Assembly (NCBI GenBank): GCA_041940305.1
Contig: JBGTSJ010000005.1
Span: 62,001 to 126,000, forward strand
Source: JBGTSJ01 sp041940305
GTDB lineage: Bacteria > Planctomycetota > Planctomycetia > Planctomycetales > Planctomycetaceae
Length of the DNA stretch: 64,000 nt
Direction: 5' to 3'
Shown here one piece after another: positions 1 through 7,611 of this stretch. The translations under genes and the position numbers were made by a program. How positions within the stretch are numbered: the stretch's first letter is position 1; each line of letters begins with the position of its first letter. Under the pieces are notes generated by a model. That model did not search any database. It had not been told where the DNA came from and saw nothing but the letters and a program-made list of their open reading frames with translations.

Positions 1-906
1 GGTTCGCCCGACCATTGGCACGTGCCGATGACGATCGACGCCTGCACCGCCGGGAAGGACGTCTACGTCGAGAAACCGCTGACGCACGACCTCTCCGAAG
101 GGGAGGCCGTGATCGCGGCGCAGAACGATCATCAGCGGATCGTGCAGGTGGGCACGCAGCAGCGGAGCATGCCGCACATTCAGGCGGCGTACGACCTCGT
201 GCAGGCCGGCCACATCGGCGACGTGCACAAGGTGCACTGCACCTGGAACCGCAACACGCCGCGCTGGAAGCGGACGGAATACGGGATCGATCCGAAGTCG
301 GTGGACTGGCAGGCGTTTCTCGGCAACGTCCCCGACCAGCCGTTCGATGAGTACAGGTTCCGCAACTGGCGCTGGTTCTGGGATTTTGGCGGGGGCATCT
401 TCACCGACCTGATGGTGCACTGGATCGACGTCGCCCACTGGTTCCTCGGCGTCGACCATCCTGCCGTCGCCGCCAGCATCGGCGATCACTTCCAGTCGGA
501 AGGAGTCTGGGAGACCCCCGACACCGTGCAGACGCTGCTGAAGTATCCGGACAGGCAGGCGCAGGGCTACTTTGAGGGAACGTTCTGCAACGCCCGCAAC
601 CGGGCGATGATCGAGTTCATGGGGACGAAGGGGACGATCTACATCGACCGCGGCCGCTACGAAGTGCATCCCGACCCGCACCAGCCGCTCGAATACAGCG
701 AGATGATCCTCGGCAGCGAAGACCGCGGCGCCGACTTCTTCTCGAACCCCAACGGCGAGGTGCTGCACCTGGCCAACTGGCTTGAGTGCTGCCGTTCTCG
801 CGAAATGCCCAATGCGCCCGCCGAAGCCGGCGTGAGCGGGGCGGCGGCGGCGCATTTGGCGAATCGGTCGCTGAGGGAGGAGCAGATCGCCACTTGGGGC
901 GCTTAG
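1..906 (+). CDS. Gfo/Idh/MocA family oxidoreductase (5'-truncated)
   Basis: The reading frame is open from base 1 (GSPDHWHVP) to the stop at 904-906, so the start and most of the Rossmann domain lie outside the window; 301 residues are visible. The EKPLTHDLSEGE stretch is the conserved EKP motif of this family, in which the lysine is a catalytic residue. Next comes VQVGTQQR and the alpha/beta C-terminal domain with FWDFGGGIFTDLMVHWID, where the D and H are the usual active-site residues. Family members are NAD(P)-dependent oxidoreductases acting on sugars or related polyols; the substrate cannot be read from the sequence. Planctomycete genomes carry many paralogues, often exported, but any signal peptide would be outside the window. 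Confidence 0.9.
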   Translation, partial: GSPDHWHVPMTIDACTAGKDVYVEKPLTHDLSEGEAVIAAQNDHQRIVQVGTQQRSMPHIQAAYDLVQAGHIGDVHKVHCTWNRNTPRWKRTEYGIDPKSVDWQAFLGNVPDQPFDEYRFRNWRWFWDFGGGIFTDLMVHWIDVAHWFLGVDHPAVAASIGDHFQSEGVWETPDTVQTLLKYPDRQAQGYFEGTFCNARNRAMIEFMGTKGTIYIDRGRYEVHPDPHQPLEYSEMILGSEDRGADFFSNPNGEVLHLANWLECCRSREMPNAPAEAGVSGAAAAHLANRSLREEQIATWGA

Positions 907-966
907 GACCAGGGGAACACGTCGCGAAGGCGGCACGAGTCGAACAGCAATGGGGAATCCGAGCAG

Positions 967-1392
967 ATGGGCCGCAAAGCGGGCAGTCGCACACGCCGCA
1001 GTCTGGTGTTCATCAGTCACAGCGGGCCGGACACGTGGATTGCGCGACAGATCGCCGGCGCGATTGAGACATGCGGAGCGACAACGTTTCTGGATGAAGC
1101 ACAGATTGCGGTGGGAGCGGACTTTGAGGAAGATATCCTTTCCGCGCTCGGACAAGCGAATGAGCTGGTCGTGTTGATCACTCCATGGGCGCTTGAGAGA
1201 CCTTACATCTGGGCGGAACTTGGAGTTGCTCGCTTCCGCCGGATCCCGATTGCGGCGCTCCTCCTGGGTATGACGGCCGCCGATCTGCAGGCGAAACCGC
1301 AGATTCCGGTGTTCCTTAAGGCTCGAAATGTGATCGCACTGAATGATATCGACCGTTATCTCCGCGAGTTGAGACGAAGGCTGCGGTCATAG
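967..1392 (+). CDS. TIR domain protein (first of two)
   Basis: This 141-residue protein is almost entirely one TIR fold. It shows the opening beta strand and box 1-like SLVFISHSGPDTWIA (residues 12-26), a FLDE box 2-like strand (about 41-44), and ERPYIWAELGVA (about 77-88). The Glu in the WAEL position matches the catalytic Glu of NAD-hydrolysing TIR domains. There is no receptor, STAND, SAVED or transmembrane part. It begins 60 bases after the oxidoreductase and ends 2 bases before a second TIR gene, so the two are probably co-transcribed. The family is linked to NAD+ cleavage or cyclic ADP-ribose signalling in bacterial immunity. The role here is inferred. Confidence 0.8.
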   Translation: MGRKAGSRTRRSLVFISHSGPDTWIARQIAGAIETCGATTFLDEAQIAVGADFEEDILSALGQANELVVLITPWALERPYIWAELGVARFRRIPIAALLLGMTAADLQAKPQIPVFLKARNVIALNDIDRYLRELRRRLRS

Positions 1393-1394
1393 GG

Positions 1395-1838
1395 ATGTCC
1401 TCGCACGGGGTGGGTTTCGAGATGGTGAAGCAAGCGACCAGACAGAAGCAGGTGTTCCTGTCGCATCCCGGCACTCGGCAAACCCGAGCCTGGGTTCGCG
1501 ACTTTGCGCATTCGCTGGAGCGTCGCGGAGCCAGGGTCTGGCTCGACGAGGCCGAACTCGATCCGGGTGAATCATTGCAGCAGGAAATGGAACGCGCGAT
1601 CCGACAGAGCGACTTGTGTGTGTTCCTGATGTCGCCCGATTCCGTCAAGCGTCCATTCGTGCTGTTTGAAATGGGCATCGCCCTCGGGGGCAAGAAGTCG
1701 ATGGTGGCCGTGACGACTGACGATCTTGATCCGGCGCAATTGCCAGAGCCTTTCCGGCGACGCATTTACTTGCCGCAGGGATCTCCCGATGCGACCGCCG
1801 AGCAGGTCCTGGCTGCAACCTCCGGGACCGAATCTTGA
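1395..1838 (+). CDS. TIR domain protein (second of two)
   Basis: The protein has 147 residues from the ATG at 1395. An internal ATG at 1422 (MVKQATRQKQVFLSHPG) would place the start right before the TIR fold and is a credible alternative. Motifs are QVFLSHPGTRQTRAW, VWLDEAEL, CVFLMSPDSVKRPF and the candidate catalytic Glu in LFEMGIALG. It is clearly diverged from the preceding TIR protein, so this is a pair rather than a recent exact duplication. Its stop overlaps the TTG start of the next gene by four bases (TTGA), implying translational coupling. Paired stand-alone TIR proteins could form a hetero-oligomeric NADase or an enzyme and regulator pair; this is inference. Confidence 0.8.
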   Translation: MSSHGVGFEMVKQATRQKQVFLSHPGTRQTRAWVRDFAHSLERRGARVWLDEAELDPGESLQQEMERAIRQSDLCVFLMSPDSVKRPFVLFEMGIALGGKKSMVAVTTDDLDPAQLPEPFRRRIYLPQGSPDATAEQVLAATSGTES

Positions 1839-2110
1839 CCGTCGTCCCCTTCGATATTTGCGTCGCCGATGTCGAGTGCACCGACGAGGCGTTGGTCGTC
1901 TCATTGATGGCTGGCCGAGTCATTTCCGTACCATTGGCGTGGTATCCGCGCCTCCTCGGTGCGACAGCCGGTCAACGCGCCAACTGGCAGGTTTCGGGGG
2001 GAGGCTATGGCATCCATTGGCCAGACATTGATGAAGACCTGAGCACCGAAGGCCTGTTGCGCGGCGCACCGGCGCCACGTTCGGACTTTCAGCAGTCCAA
2101 CCATACCTGA
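1835..2110 (+). CDS. DUF2442 family protein
   Basis: A 91-residue protein starting with TTG at 1835, overlapping the stop of the second TIR gene. It follows the DUF2442 pattern throughout: a strand around residues 18-30 (EALVVSLMAGRVISVPL), then AWYPRLLGAT, RANWQVSGGGYGIHWP, and DIDEDLSTEGLL near residues 66-77. DUF2442 proteins are small and often pair with DUF4160 in toxin-antitoxin-like modules. No DUF4160 gene is next to it; its partner position is taken by the TIR genes. No in-frame ATG near the family's usual N-terminus exists, which supports the TTG start. Biochemical function is unknown. Confidence 0.8.
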   Translation: MTVVPFDICVADVECTDEALVVSLMAGRVISVPLAWYPRLLGATAGQRANWQVSGGGYGIHWPDIDEDLSTEGLLRGAPAPRSDFQQSNHT

Positions 2111-2130
2111 CGCAACGATCGTAATTGGCA

Positions 2131-3240
2131 ATGAACGAGAACTTTCCTGTCCGTTTCCTGATGCTCGGCGGCTTCCTCGGAGCGGGGAAGACGACGGCGA
2201 TCGCACGGCTGGCACGTCATTACATGGATGCCGGGCTGCGCGTCGGTATCGTGACGAATGACCAGGCGACGGACCTAGTCGACACCAACACGCTTCGGTC
2301 GCAGGGGTTTGACGTCGGGGAAGTGGCGGGGGCCTGCTTCTGCTGCCACTTTAACGAGCTGATGGGGACGATCGAGCGTCTGTCGCTGGCCGAGCGGCCC
2401 GATGTCATTCTGGCGGAGCCCGTCGGGAGCTGCACCGATCTGGTGGCGACCGTGATTCAGCCGATCAAGCGGCTGTTCCATGCGGAGTTCCGCATTGCTC
2501 CCTACGTGGTGATCCTCAAGCCGAGCCACGGACAGAAGATTTTGCGCGGCGGCGAGCGCTCGGGTTTCTCGCCCAAGGCGGAATACATCCTCACCAAGCA
2601 ACTGGAGGAGGCCGACGCAATCCTCATCAACCGGGTGGACGAGCTGTCGCCCGAGGAACTGGAGGAGCTGACGTCGCTCGTGCGGCAACGGTATCCGAAC
2701 ACCCCGCTGCTGAGGATCTCGGCCCGTACGGGCGACGGCTTCGAGGGGCTGATCGAGTTTCTGGAACAGGAAGGGGACTTTGGCCGCAAGGTGCTCGACA
2801 TCGACTACGACACGTATGCCGAAGGAGAGGCCGAACTGGGCTGGCTCAACAGCAGTCTGACCGTGCGGGCGGCGGAGCCATTCCCGCTCGACGACCTGCT
2901 GCTGGGGATCGTGAAGCGGCTGCAGGACGCGCTGGCGGATGAAGGGGCCGAAGCGGCGCATCTCAAGACGATCGGACTCTGGGAAGGTTTCTTCGGCGTG
3001 GCAAACCTGATCAGCAGCGACGTGCGTCCCGAGCTGTCGCTGCCGTCCCGTTGCGACGTCCGCGAGGCCGACGTCATCGTGAACGCCCGCGTCGCCTGCG
3101 CGCCCGAACGGCTGAAAGAACTGGTGCGGGAGGCCGTCGAGCAGGAATGCGGGAACCAGTATGCATCCGCAGAGTTCCGGCAGACGCAGAGCTTCCGCCC
3201 GGGGCGCCCGACGCCGACGCATCGCTTCGCGGAAGTGTAA
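2131..3240 (+). CDS. CobW/COG0523 family G3E GTPase
   Basis: A P-loop GTPase of about 369 residues. Walker A is GFLGAGKTTAI near residue 12. The CxCC-like metal-binding motif appears as ACFCCHF about 50 residues later. ILINRVDELSPEEL is the region of the NKxD-type base-recognition motif, here NRVD. A C-terminal domain follows. Family members deliver zinc, cobalt or nickel to client proteins. The ATG at 2131 is preferred over an in-frame TTG at 2125; neither has a strong ribosome-binding site. It is 20 bases from DUF2442 but unrelated in kind. The downstream Cys-rich, DUF1559 and DUF4198 genes suggest a metal-handling context. The metal is not determined. Confidence 0.85.
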   Translation: MNENFPVRFLMLGGFLGAGKTTAIARLARHYMDAGLRVGIVTNDQATDLVDTNTLRSQGFDVGEVAGACFCCHFNELMGTIERLSLAERPDVILAEPVGSCTDLVATVIQPIKRLFHAEFRIAPYVVILKPSHGQKILRGGERSGFSPKAEYILTKQLEEADAILINRVDELSPEELEELTSLVRQRYPNTPLLRISARTGDGFEGLIEFLEQEGDFGRKVLDIDYDTYAEGEAELGWLNSSLTVRAAEPFPLDDLLLGIVKRLQDALADEGAEAAHLKTIGLWEGFFGVANLISSDVRPELSLPSRCDVREADVIVNARVACAPERLKELVREAVEQECGNQYASAEFRQTQSFRPGRPTPTHRFAEV

Positions 3241-3430
3241 CCGAGCGCGCCCGACCGGGGCTCAGCGTTGCGACACGACGGCTGGTCCGCGATGAGCACC
3301 GGATCGCACGGTCTCTTGAATCCGTCGGCGGTCCCACGCATGATGTAGGCCAATGCCGGTTGCGCAAGCTGTGCGGCCCGTGATGTGGTCCCCGATCAGC
3401 GATGCAGCCGGTATCCCGCGTGCTGGTTCC

Positions 3431-4000
3431 ATGAAGCCGTCCGTTCAGCAGTTTCATTTGCGCTTCGCGCAACTCGGTCATTCAGTCCGGGGTTATCGCG
3501 CTGCGCTTCGGGACAGGTGGATGGGGGGCTTGGCGCTGTTCGCGTATCTCTTCGGATCGCTCGGTCTGGCCGCTCCGGCCGCGATTCGACCGGCCTCCGC
3601 AGTGAGGGTCGGTTGTTGCTGCCCGGCCGCGGACGTGGACTCCGGCGTCTGCTGTTGCGCGGGCAAGTCAAACGCCTCGTCGTGCTGCTCGAATCCGACA
3701 GCGGTCCGGCCGTCGCGCCAGGGTGCTGCGGTGCATATCGCGTCCATGGAGGCTCGGACATCTTCATGCTGCCAGAGTGACGCCGACAAGGAGCGGGCCG
3801 GCTTTCGATTGATCGCGTGCCCCTGCGGGCAGTCTGCGGCGGACGAGTATCTGTTGTGTGGTGATCCGCGCCTGACGGCCGACGGGGCGGCGGTCCTTTG
3901 GATCGGCGACCACGCCCAACTTGCTTTTCCGGCCGTGCCGCTTTGGTCCGGTAAGTCCGATCGGCCGCCGATTCCTCCGCCGCGAACGCTCTGCGGCTGA
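3431..4000 (+). CDS. Cys-rich membrane-anchored hypothetical protein
   Basis: I do not recognise a named family. From the ATG at 3431 the protein has about 189 residues, beginning with a basic N-terminus and one hydrophobic segment (GGLALFAYLFGSLGLAAPAA) that could be a signal anchor. The following domain is unusually rich in paired and tripled cysteines: GCCCPAADV, GVCCCAGKS, SSCCSNP, SSCCQSD and ACPCG. The frame is open further upstream to 3353 but without supporting features. Clusters of Cys-Cys pairs suggest metal binding or disulfide knots at the cell surface. The position between a CobW GTPase and DUF1559/DUF4198 genes fits metal handling, as inference only. A longer or shorter start remains possible. 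Confidence 0.6.
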   Translation: MKPSVQQFHLRFAQLGHSVRGYRAALRDRWMGGLALFAYLFGSLGLAAPAAIRPASAVRVGCCCPAADVDSGVCCCAGKSNASSCCSNPTAVRPSRQGAAVHIASMEARTSSCCQSDADKERAGFRLIACPCGQSAADEYLLCGDPRLTADGAAVLWIGDHAQLAFPAVPLWSGKSDRPPIPPPRTLCG

Positions 4001-4127
4001 TTGCTCTGGTTGCGCGGCGATGCCCGCGCGCCTCCCGTTGTCCCGTGCGCTGTCAACGTGCGCGCGGCGACCTCCTGCTGTGTCATCGCAATCGGCGCGC
4101 CCGCGCGCACGAAGGAATCACTCCCTC

Positions 4128-5120
4128 ATGGACACCACTTCCACACAATGGCTCCGGAGCCGTCGCGGCTTCACCCTGATCGAACTGCTCGTCGTCATCG
4201 CCATCATCGCCGTGCTGATCGCCCTGCTGCTTCCGGCCGTCCAGCAGGCGCGGGAAGCGGCACGCCGCACCCAGTGCAAGAACAACCTCAAGCAACTGGG
4301 GCTGGCGCTGCACAACTATGAATCGACGCACCGGACATTTCCGCCGGGAAGCCTCGGTTACCCGTTTGTCTGGTCGGCCCAGGCGCAGTTGCTGCCGTAC
4401 GTCGAGCAGGCCGGCCTGCAGAACCTGCTGATTCTTACCGTACCGCCGATGACGCCCTTCGGCGCCGGTTACGACGCCGCGGCTGTGGCGCAGAATGACA
4501 CGGCCGCCCGCAACAGGTTGCCGTTGTTGCTCTGCCCCAGCGATTCGGACGGCGTGCCCAGCCAGCCGTACGGCGGCATCAGCTATCCCGCCTGCGCGGG
4601 TTCGGGGTTGAACGCAGCTGGCACGGCCGATGACGGATCCGTAGCAAACGCCGACGGCGTGATCTTCACCCGGTCCAAAATTGGATTTCGCGACCTGACC
4701 GATGGGACGTCCAACACCGTCGCCTTCAGTGAGCACCTGCTCGGCGACGGCCAGAACGCGGCGCCGGCGGGGAACGACTTCCGCCACCGCGTGGTGGAAC
4801 TGTCGATGGGAACGCAGACGACTCCCTCCGCCTGTGCCGGCGCGCCGGCGTGGTCGGGACAGCGCGGCGCGAAGTGGGTCAACGGGCACCTCGCCGACAC
4901 GATGTACAACCACTTCTACCCGCCGAACACCACGCAGTTCCCGGACTGTCACAACGGGTTCCACAACTTCGCGCTGACGGCCGCCCGCAGCGCGCACGAG
5001 GGAGGCGTCCAGGTCTGCCTCTGCGACGGCAGTGCGCGGTTCATCAGTGAAAACATCAACATGGGCATCTGGCAGGCCCTGGCCACCCGCTCGGGCGGGG
5101 AGGTACTCGGTGAGTTCTGA
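4128..5120 (+). CDS. DUF1559 domain protein, prepilin-like
   Basis: The start at 4128 puts a GAAGGA sequence about 12 bases upstream and gives MDTTSTQWLRSRRGFTLIE. The type IV prepilin-type N-terminus (cleavage after G, then FTLIELLVVIAII) continues into the planctomycete-specific LLPAVQQAREAARR helix and the CKNNLKQLGLALHNY signature. The C-terminus has the HEGGVQVCLCDGSARFI motif that defines the family (His, about nine residues, DG). Length is 330 residues, normal for the family. These proteins are abundant in planctomycetes, are likely processed by a prepilin peptidase and exported by a type II or IV system, and have no proven function. A second copy lies at 32109-33071. Confidence 0.93.
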   Translation: MDTTSTQWLRSRRGFTLIELLVVIAIIAVLIALLLPAVQQAREAARRTQCKNNLKQLGLALHNYESTHRTFPPGSLGYPFVWSAQAQLLPYVEQAGLQNLLILTVPPMTPFGAGYDAAAVAQNDTAARNRLPLLLCPSDSDGVPSQPYGGISYPACAGSGLNAAGTADDGSVANADGVIFTRSKIGFRDLTDGTSNTVAFSEHLLGDGQNAAPAGNDFRHRVVELSMGTQTTPSACAGAPAWSGQRGAKWVNGHLADTMYNHFYPPNTTQFPDCHNGFHNFALTAARSAHEGGVQVCLCDGSARFISENINMGIWQALATRSGGEVLGEF

Positions 5121-5287
5121 ACCACCAATTCATCGATGGATTGAACAGAAGGCAGCGATGGAGTTGGCGCGCAACCCGTGCTGACGGAGCGCGGAACCGT
5201 ACTGATCGACTCGCTCCCTCTTTCACCCCTTTGCTGACTTCGCTGCCTCTGTTCCCCTTCATCCCCTTCACGCTCAAGGCAGAACAA

Positions 5288-6085
5288 ATGATCTCGCGAT
5301 TGATGGGCCTGCTCATCGTGCTCCTGGCTGTGCCGGCCGCAGCTCATGACACCTGGGTGGAAACCAATACCAACCTGATCCGCACGGGCGATGCGGTGTA
5401 CATCGATCTGAAGCTGGGGAATCACGGCAACGGGCACCGCGACTTCAAGCTGGCCAGCAAGGTCGGACTGGAGCGTTGCACACTCAGCGTGATCGACTCC
5501 GAAGGAAACGAGTTCGACATCAAGGACCGCCTGATGGATATCGGGTACACGCCGACAGAGGGCTACTGGATGGCCAAGTTTGCAGCCGTCCAGCCGGGGC
5601 TGTACGTGGTGTCACATTCGCTGGACGCGGTCGTCAACCACGGCCGGCCGGTGCGGTCGATCAAGAGCGCCAAGGCCTGCTTCGTCGTCAGCCCCACGCT
5701 CGACCGCGTGGAGCGCGACAATCCGGGCTTCGACCGCGTGCTGGGGCATCCGCTGGAACTCGTGCCGGTCGTCAACCCGGTGACGCCGATGGGCCCGGGC
5801 CAGCCGCTCAAGGTGCGGCTGCTGCTCAAGGGAAAGCCGGCAGAGGGTCTGCGCGTCTCGTTCATTCCTCGCGGCACGGAACTGCAGGGGGAGTTTGACC
5901 AGCGCTTCGAGGCCGACACCAATGTGCAGGGAGAGACGGAGTTCACGCCGGCGACCGGCGGGCAGTACCTGATCGTGGCGCATCATCGGGCGGAGGACGA
6001 GACCGGCGAGGATTACGACCTGACGCAATACTCGGCGACGCTCACTGTGTTCGTGCCGGAACTCTGCCCCTGCTGCGGCGAGTAG
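5288..6085 (+). CDS. DUF4198 family exported protein
   Basis: The ATG at 5288 gives a clean signal peptide, MISRLMGLLIVLLAVPAAA, predicted to be cut just before HDTWVETN, leaving an N-terminal histidine. The frame is open to 5141 but the upstream part is not signal-like. The mature part is a beta-rich DUF4198 domain of about 245 residues (AHDTW start, YVVSHSLD, VRLLLKGKPAEGLRVSF, TGGQYLIVAHHR). It ends in an unusual CPCCGE tail. The family is related to the periplasmic NikM-like component of cobalt and nickel uptake. The nearby CobW-type GTPase supports a metal role; the ligand is unknown. A pyrimidine-rich stretch precedes the start and no strong Shine-Dalgarno site is visible. Confidence 0.85.
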   Translation: MISRLMGLLIVLLAVPAAAHDTWVETNTNLIRTGDAVYIDLKLGNHGNGHRDFKLASKVGLERCTLSVIDSEGNEFDIKDRLMDIGYTPTEGYWMAKFAAVQPGLYVVSHSLDAVVNHGRPVRSIKSAKACFVVSPTLDRVERDNPGFDRVLGHPLELVPVVNPVTPMGPGQPLKVRLLLKGKPAEGLRVSFIPRGTELQGEFDQRFEADTNVQGETEFTPATGGQYLIVAHHRAEDETGEDYDLTQYSATLTVFVPELCPCCGE

Positions 6086-6503
6086 CTTGGGGCGCATGCT
6101 GCTGCTGGACGGCGATTGCAGCGGAGCGAATACGCGATCATCACGAGGGCACGCTGCACCATTCCCCGTTCGCCAGACCGAACCGGTGGAGCGGCAATCT
6201 GCGGAGCGTTCTGCCTCAGCAACACCGGCTGCGTGAGCAGAAAGTCGGGGTGCATGAGTCCGCTCCGGGAATGACTTGCCGGCGCACGGGAGAGTCCGCC
6301 GGGAATGGCCTGCTGATCATCGTCCGCGATTGCGTTCTGTCCGTGCCTTGTGACACGGATGTGACACGAGACTTCCCACCCGGTTCCAGCAAATCGCCGC
6401 AGATTTGTCGATGTGGTCCCCAACCGCCGCGCGATTCGATAGAGTCCGTGCAGCGACCCGGGCGAGCGCGCGGGTCTGGCCGCAGAAGATCCGGGGAGAT
6501 GCT
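6086..6503. other. intergenic region without a recognised gene
   Basis: These 418 bases hold only short overlapping frames on both strands with no recognisable domain, signal or consistent codon pattern. No tRNA-like fold or clear terminator with a T-run was seen. The last 11 bases before 6504 contain a GGGGAG ribosome-binding site for the next gene. Confidence 0.5.
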
Positions 6504-6662
6504 GTGCATTCGTGGATGCTGACGACAGCGACGCTGGTGATCCCGCTGCTGTGGAGCGTCATCGCGCACTGGCTGTTGGACGCCATGTGGCCGGGACGGG
6601 ATCGAACCGCGCCGGAGCGGAAGCCGTCGCCTGCGACGGAGCCGCTGGACTTTCAGATCTGA
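6504..6662 (+). CDS. small single-pass membrane protein
   Basis: A 52-residue protein starting with GTG at 6504 behind GGGGAG at 6493-6498, five bases away. An ATG at 6516 is an alternative start. The N-terminal half is one hydrophobic segment (LTTATLVIPLLWSVIAHWLL) followed by a charged, Pro-rich tail ending in PLDFQI. It ends 22 bases before the sulfite exporter gene and is probably co-transcribed with it. No family is recognised. It may be an accessory subunit of the transporter; this is inferred from position only. Confidence 0.5.
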   Translation: MHSWMLTTATLVIPLLWSVIAHWLLDAMWPGRDRTAPERKPSPATEPLDFQI

Positions 6663-6684
6663 GTTTGCCCCGCACGGGATTACT

Positions 6685-7473
6685 GTGACGTTGTCCCCTG
6701 AGATGCTCGAATTCGTCCGCCTCGCGCCGCTGGGATTCGCGATCGGGCTGTACGGCACGCTGGTTGGTGCGGGGGGCGGCTCGGTCCTGATTCCGGTGCT
6801 GCTGCTGATGTTCCCGGAGGAATCGCCGGCGGCGCTGACGAGCATTTCGCTGGCGGTCGTGTTCTTCAACGCCTACAGCGGGACGATCGCCTACATGCGG
6901 ATGGGACGGATCGATTACTTCGCCGGGACGGTGTTCACCGTGGCCGGCATTCCTGGAGCGATCCTGGGCGTGCTGCTGGTGCATGAGTTACCGCGTGCCT
7001 TGTTCGACCCTGTGTTCGGCCTGCTGCTGACAGGGATCGGTGCGCTGCTGGTCGCCAATCCACTGGGGAGGATGCTGTCCGACGATGAGGCCCGCTCGCT
7101 GACTCCGGGCCGCATGCGGATCGGGGCGATTGGGAGTGCGTACATCGCGGTGTTGTCCAGCCTGCTGGGGATCGGCGGCGGGATCATCCATGTGCCGTTT
7201 CTCATTCGCGTTCTGCACATGCCTCCGCATTCGGCGACGGCGACGTCGCATTTCGTGCTCACGTTCATGGCGCTGACGGCCACGTTGGTCCATGTGGTGC
7301 TGGGAGAGTTCAGTACGGGGATCGACCGGACGCTCTGCCTGGCGGTGGGCGTGATGATGGGCGCGCCTCTCGGAGCCGCACTCTCCCCGCGCATCCGCGG
7401 GTCGATTCTGGTGCGGATGCTCGCCGTCGCGCTCTGCCTGGTCGGCCTGCGGCTGATCGCCCGCGTGCTGTGA
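6685..7473 (+). CDS. TauE/SafE family sulfite or anion exporter
   Basis: A 262-residue integral membrane protein with about eight hydrophobic segments and the two repeated family motifs. The first is GTLVGAGGGSVLIPVLL near residues 20-36; the second is SSLLGIGGGIIHVPFLI in the second half. This internal duplication is diagnostic of the TSUP superfamily, whose members export sulfite, sulfoacetate or organosulfur compounds or import sulfate-like anions. The GTG start at 6685 begins MTLSPEMLEFVRL. Its substrate cannot be read here. A sulfite-oxidase-like enzyme occurs in the window at 22381, but about 15 kb away, so no direct link is claimed. Confidence 0.88.
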   Translation: MTLSPEMLEFVRLAPLGFAIGLYGTLVGAGGGSVLIPVLLLMFPEESPAALTSISLAVVFFNAYSGTIAYMRMGRIDYFAGTVFTVAGIPGAILGVLLVHELPRALFDPVFGLLLTGIGALLVANPLGRMLSDDEARSLTPGRMRIGAIGSAYIAVLSSLLGIGGGIIHVPFLIRVLHMPPHSATATSHFVLTFMALTATLVHVVLGEFSTGIDRTLCLAVGVMMGAPLGAALSPRIRGSILVRMLAVALCLVGLRLIARVL

Positions 7474-7483
7474 GGTTTCGACG

Positions 7484-7530
7484 CAAAGCCGCGGAGGCGC
7501 AGAGGACGCGCGGAGGGACATGGCTTGTGG
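7484..7530. repeat. short intergenic repeat-like sequence
   Basis: The intergene contains ACGCAAAGCCGCGGAGGCGC followed by AGAGGACGCGCGGAGG. It resembles ACGCAAAG-type repeats scattered between genes in many bacterial genomes. Only one copy is seen in this window, so the assignment rests on resemblance. Confidence 0.3.
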
Positions 7531-7611
7531 CGGTTGCGGTGAGTGCCGATTTGGCGAACAATCGGTGCACTTCCGGACGACTTCGCCCGATGCATCAGTG
7601 ATTGAATTTCT

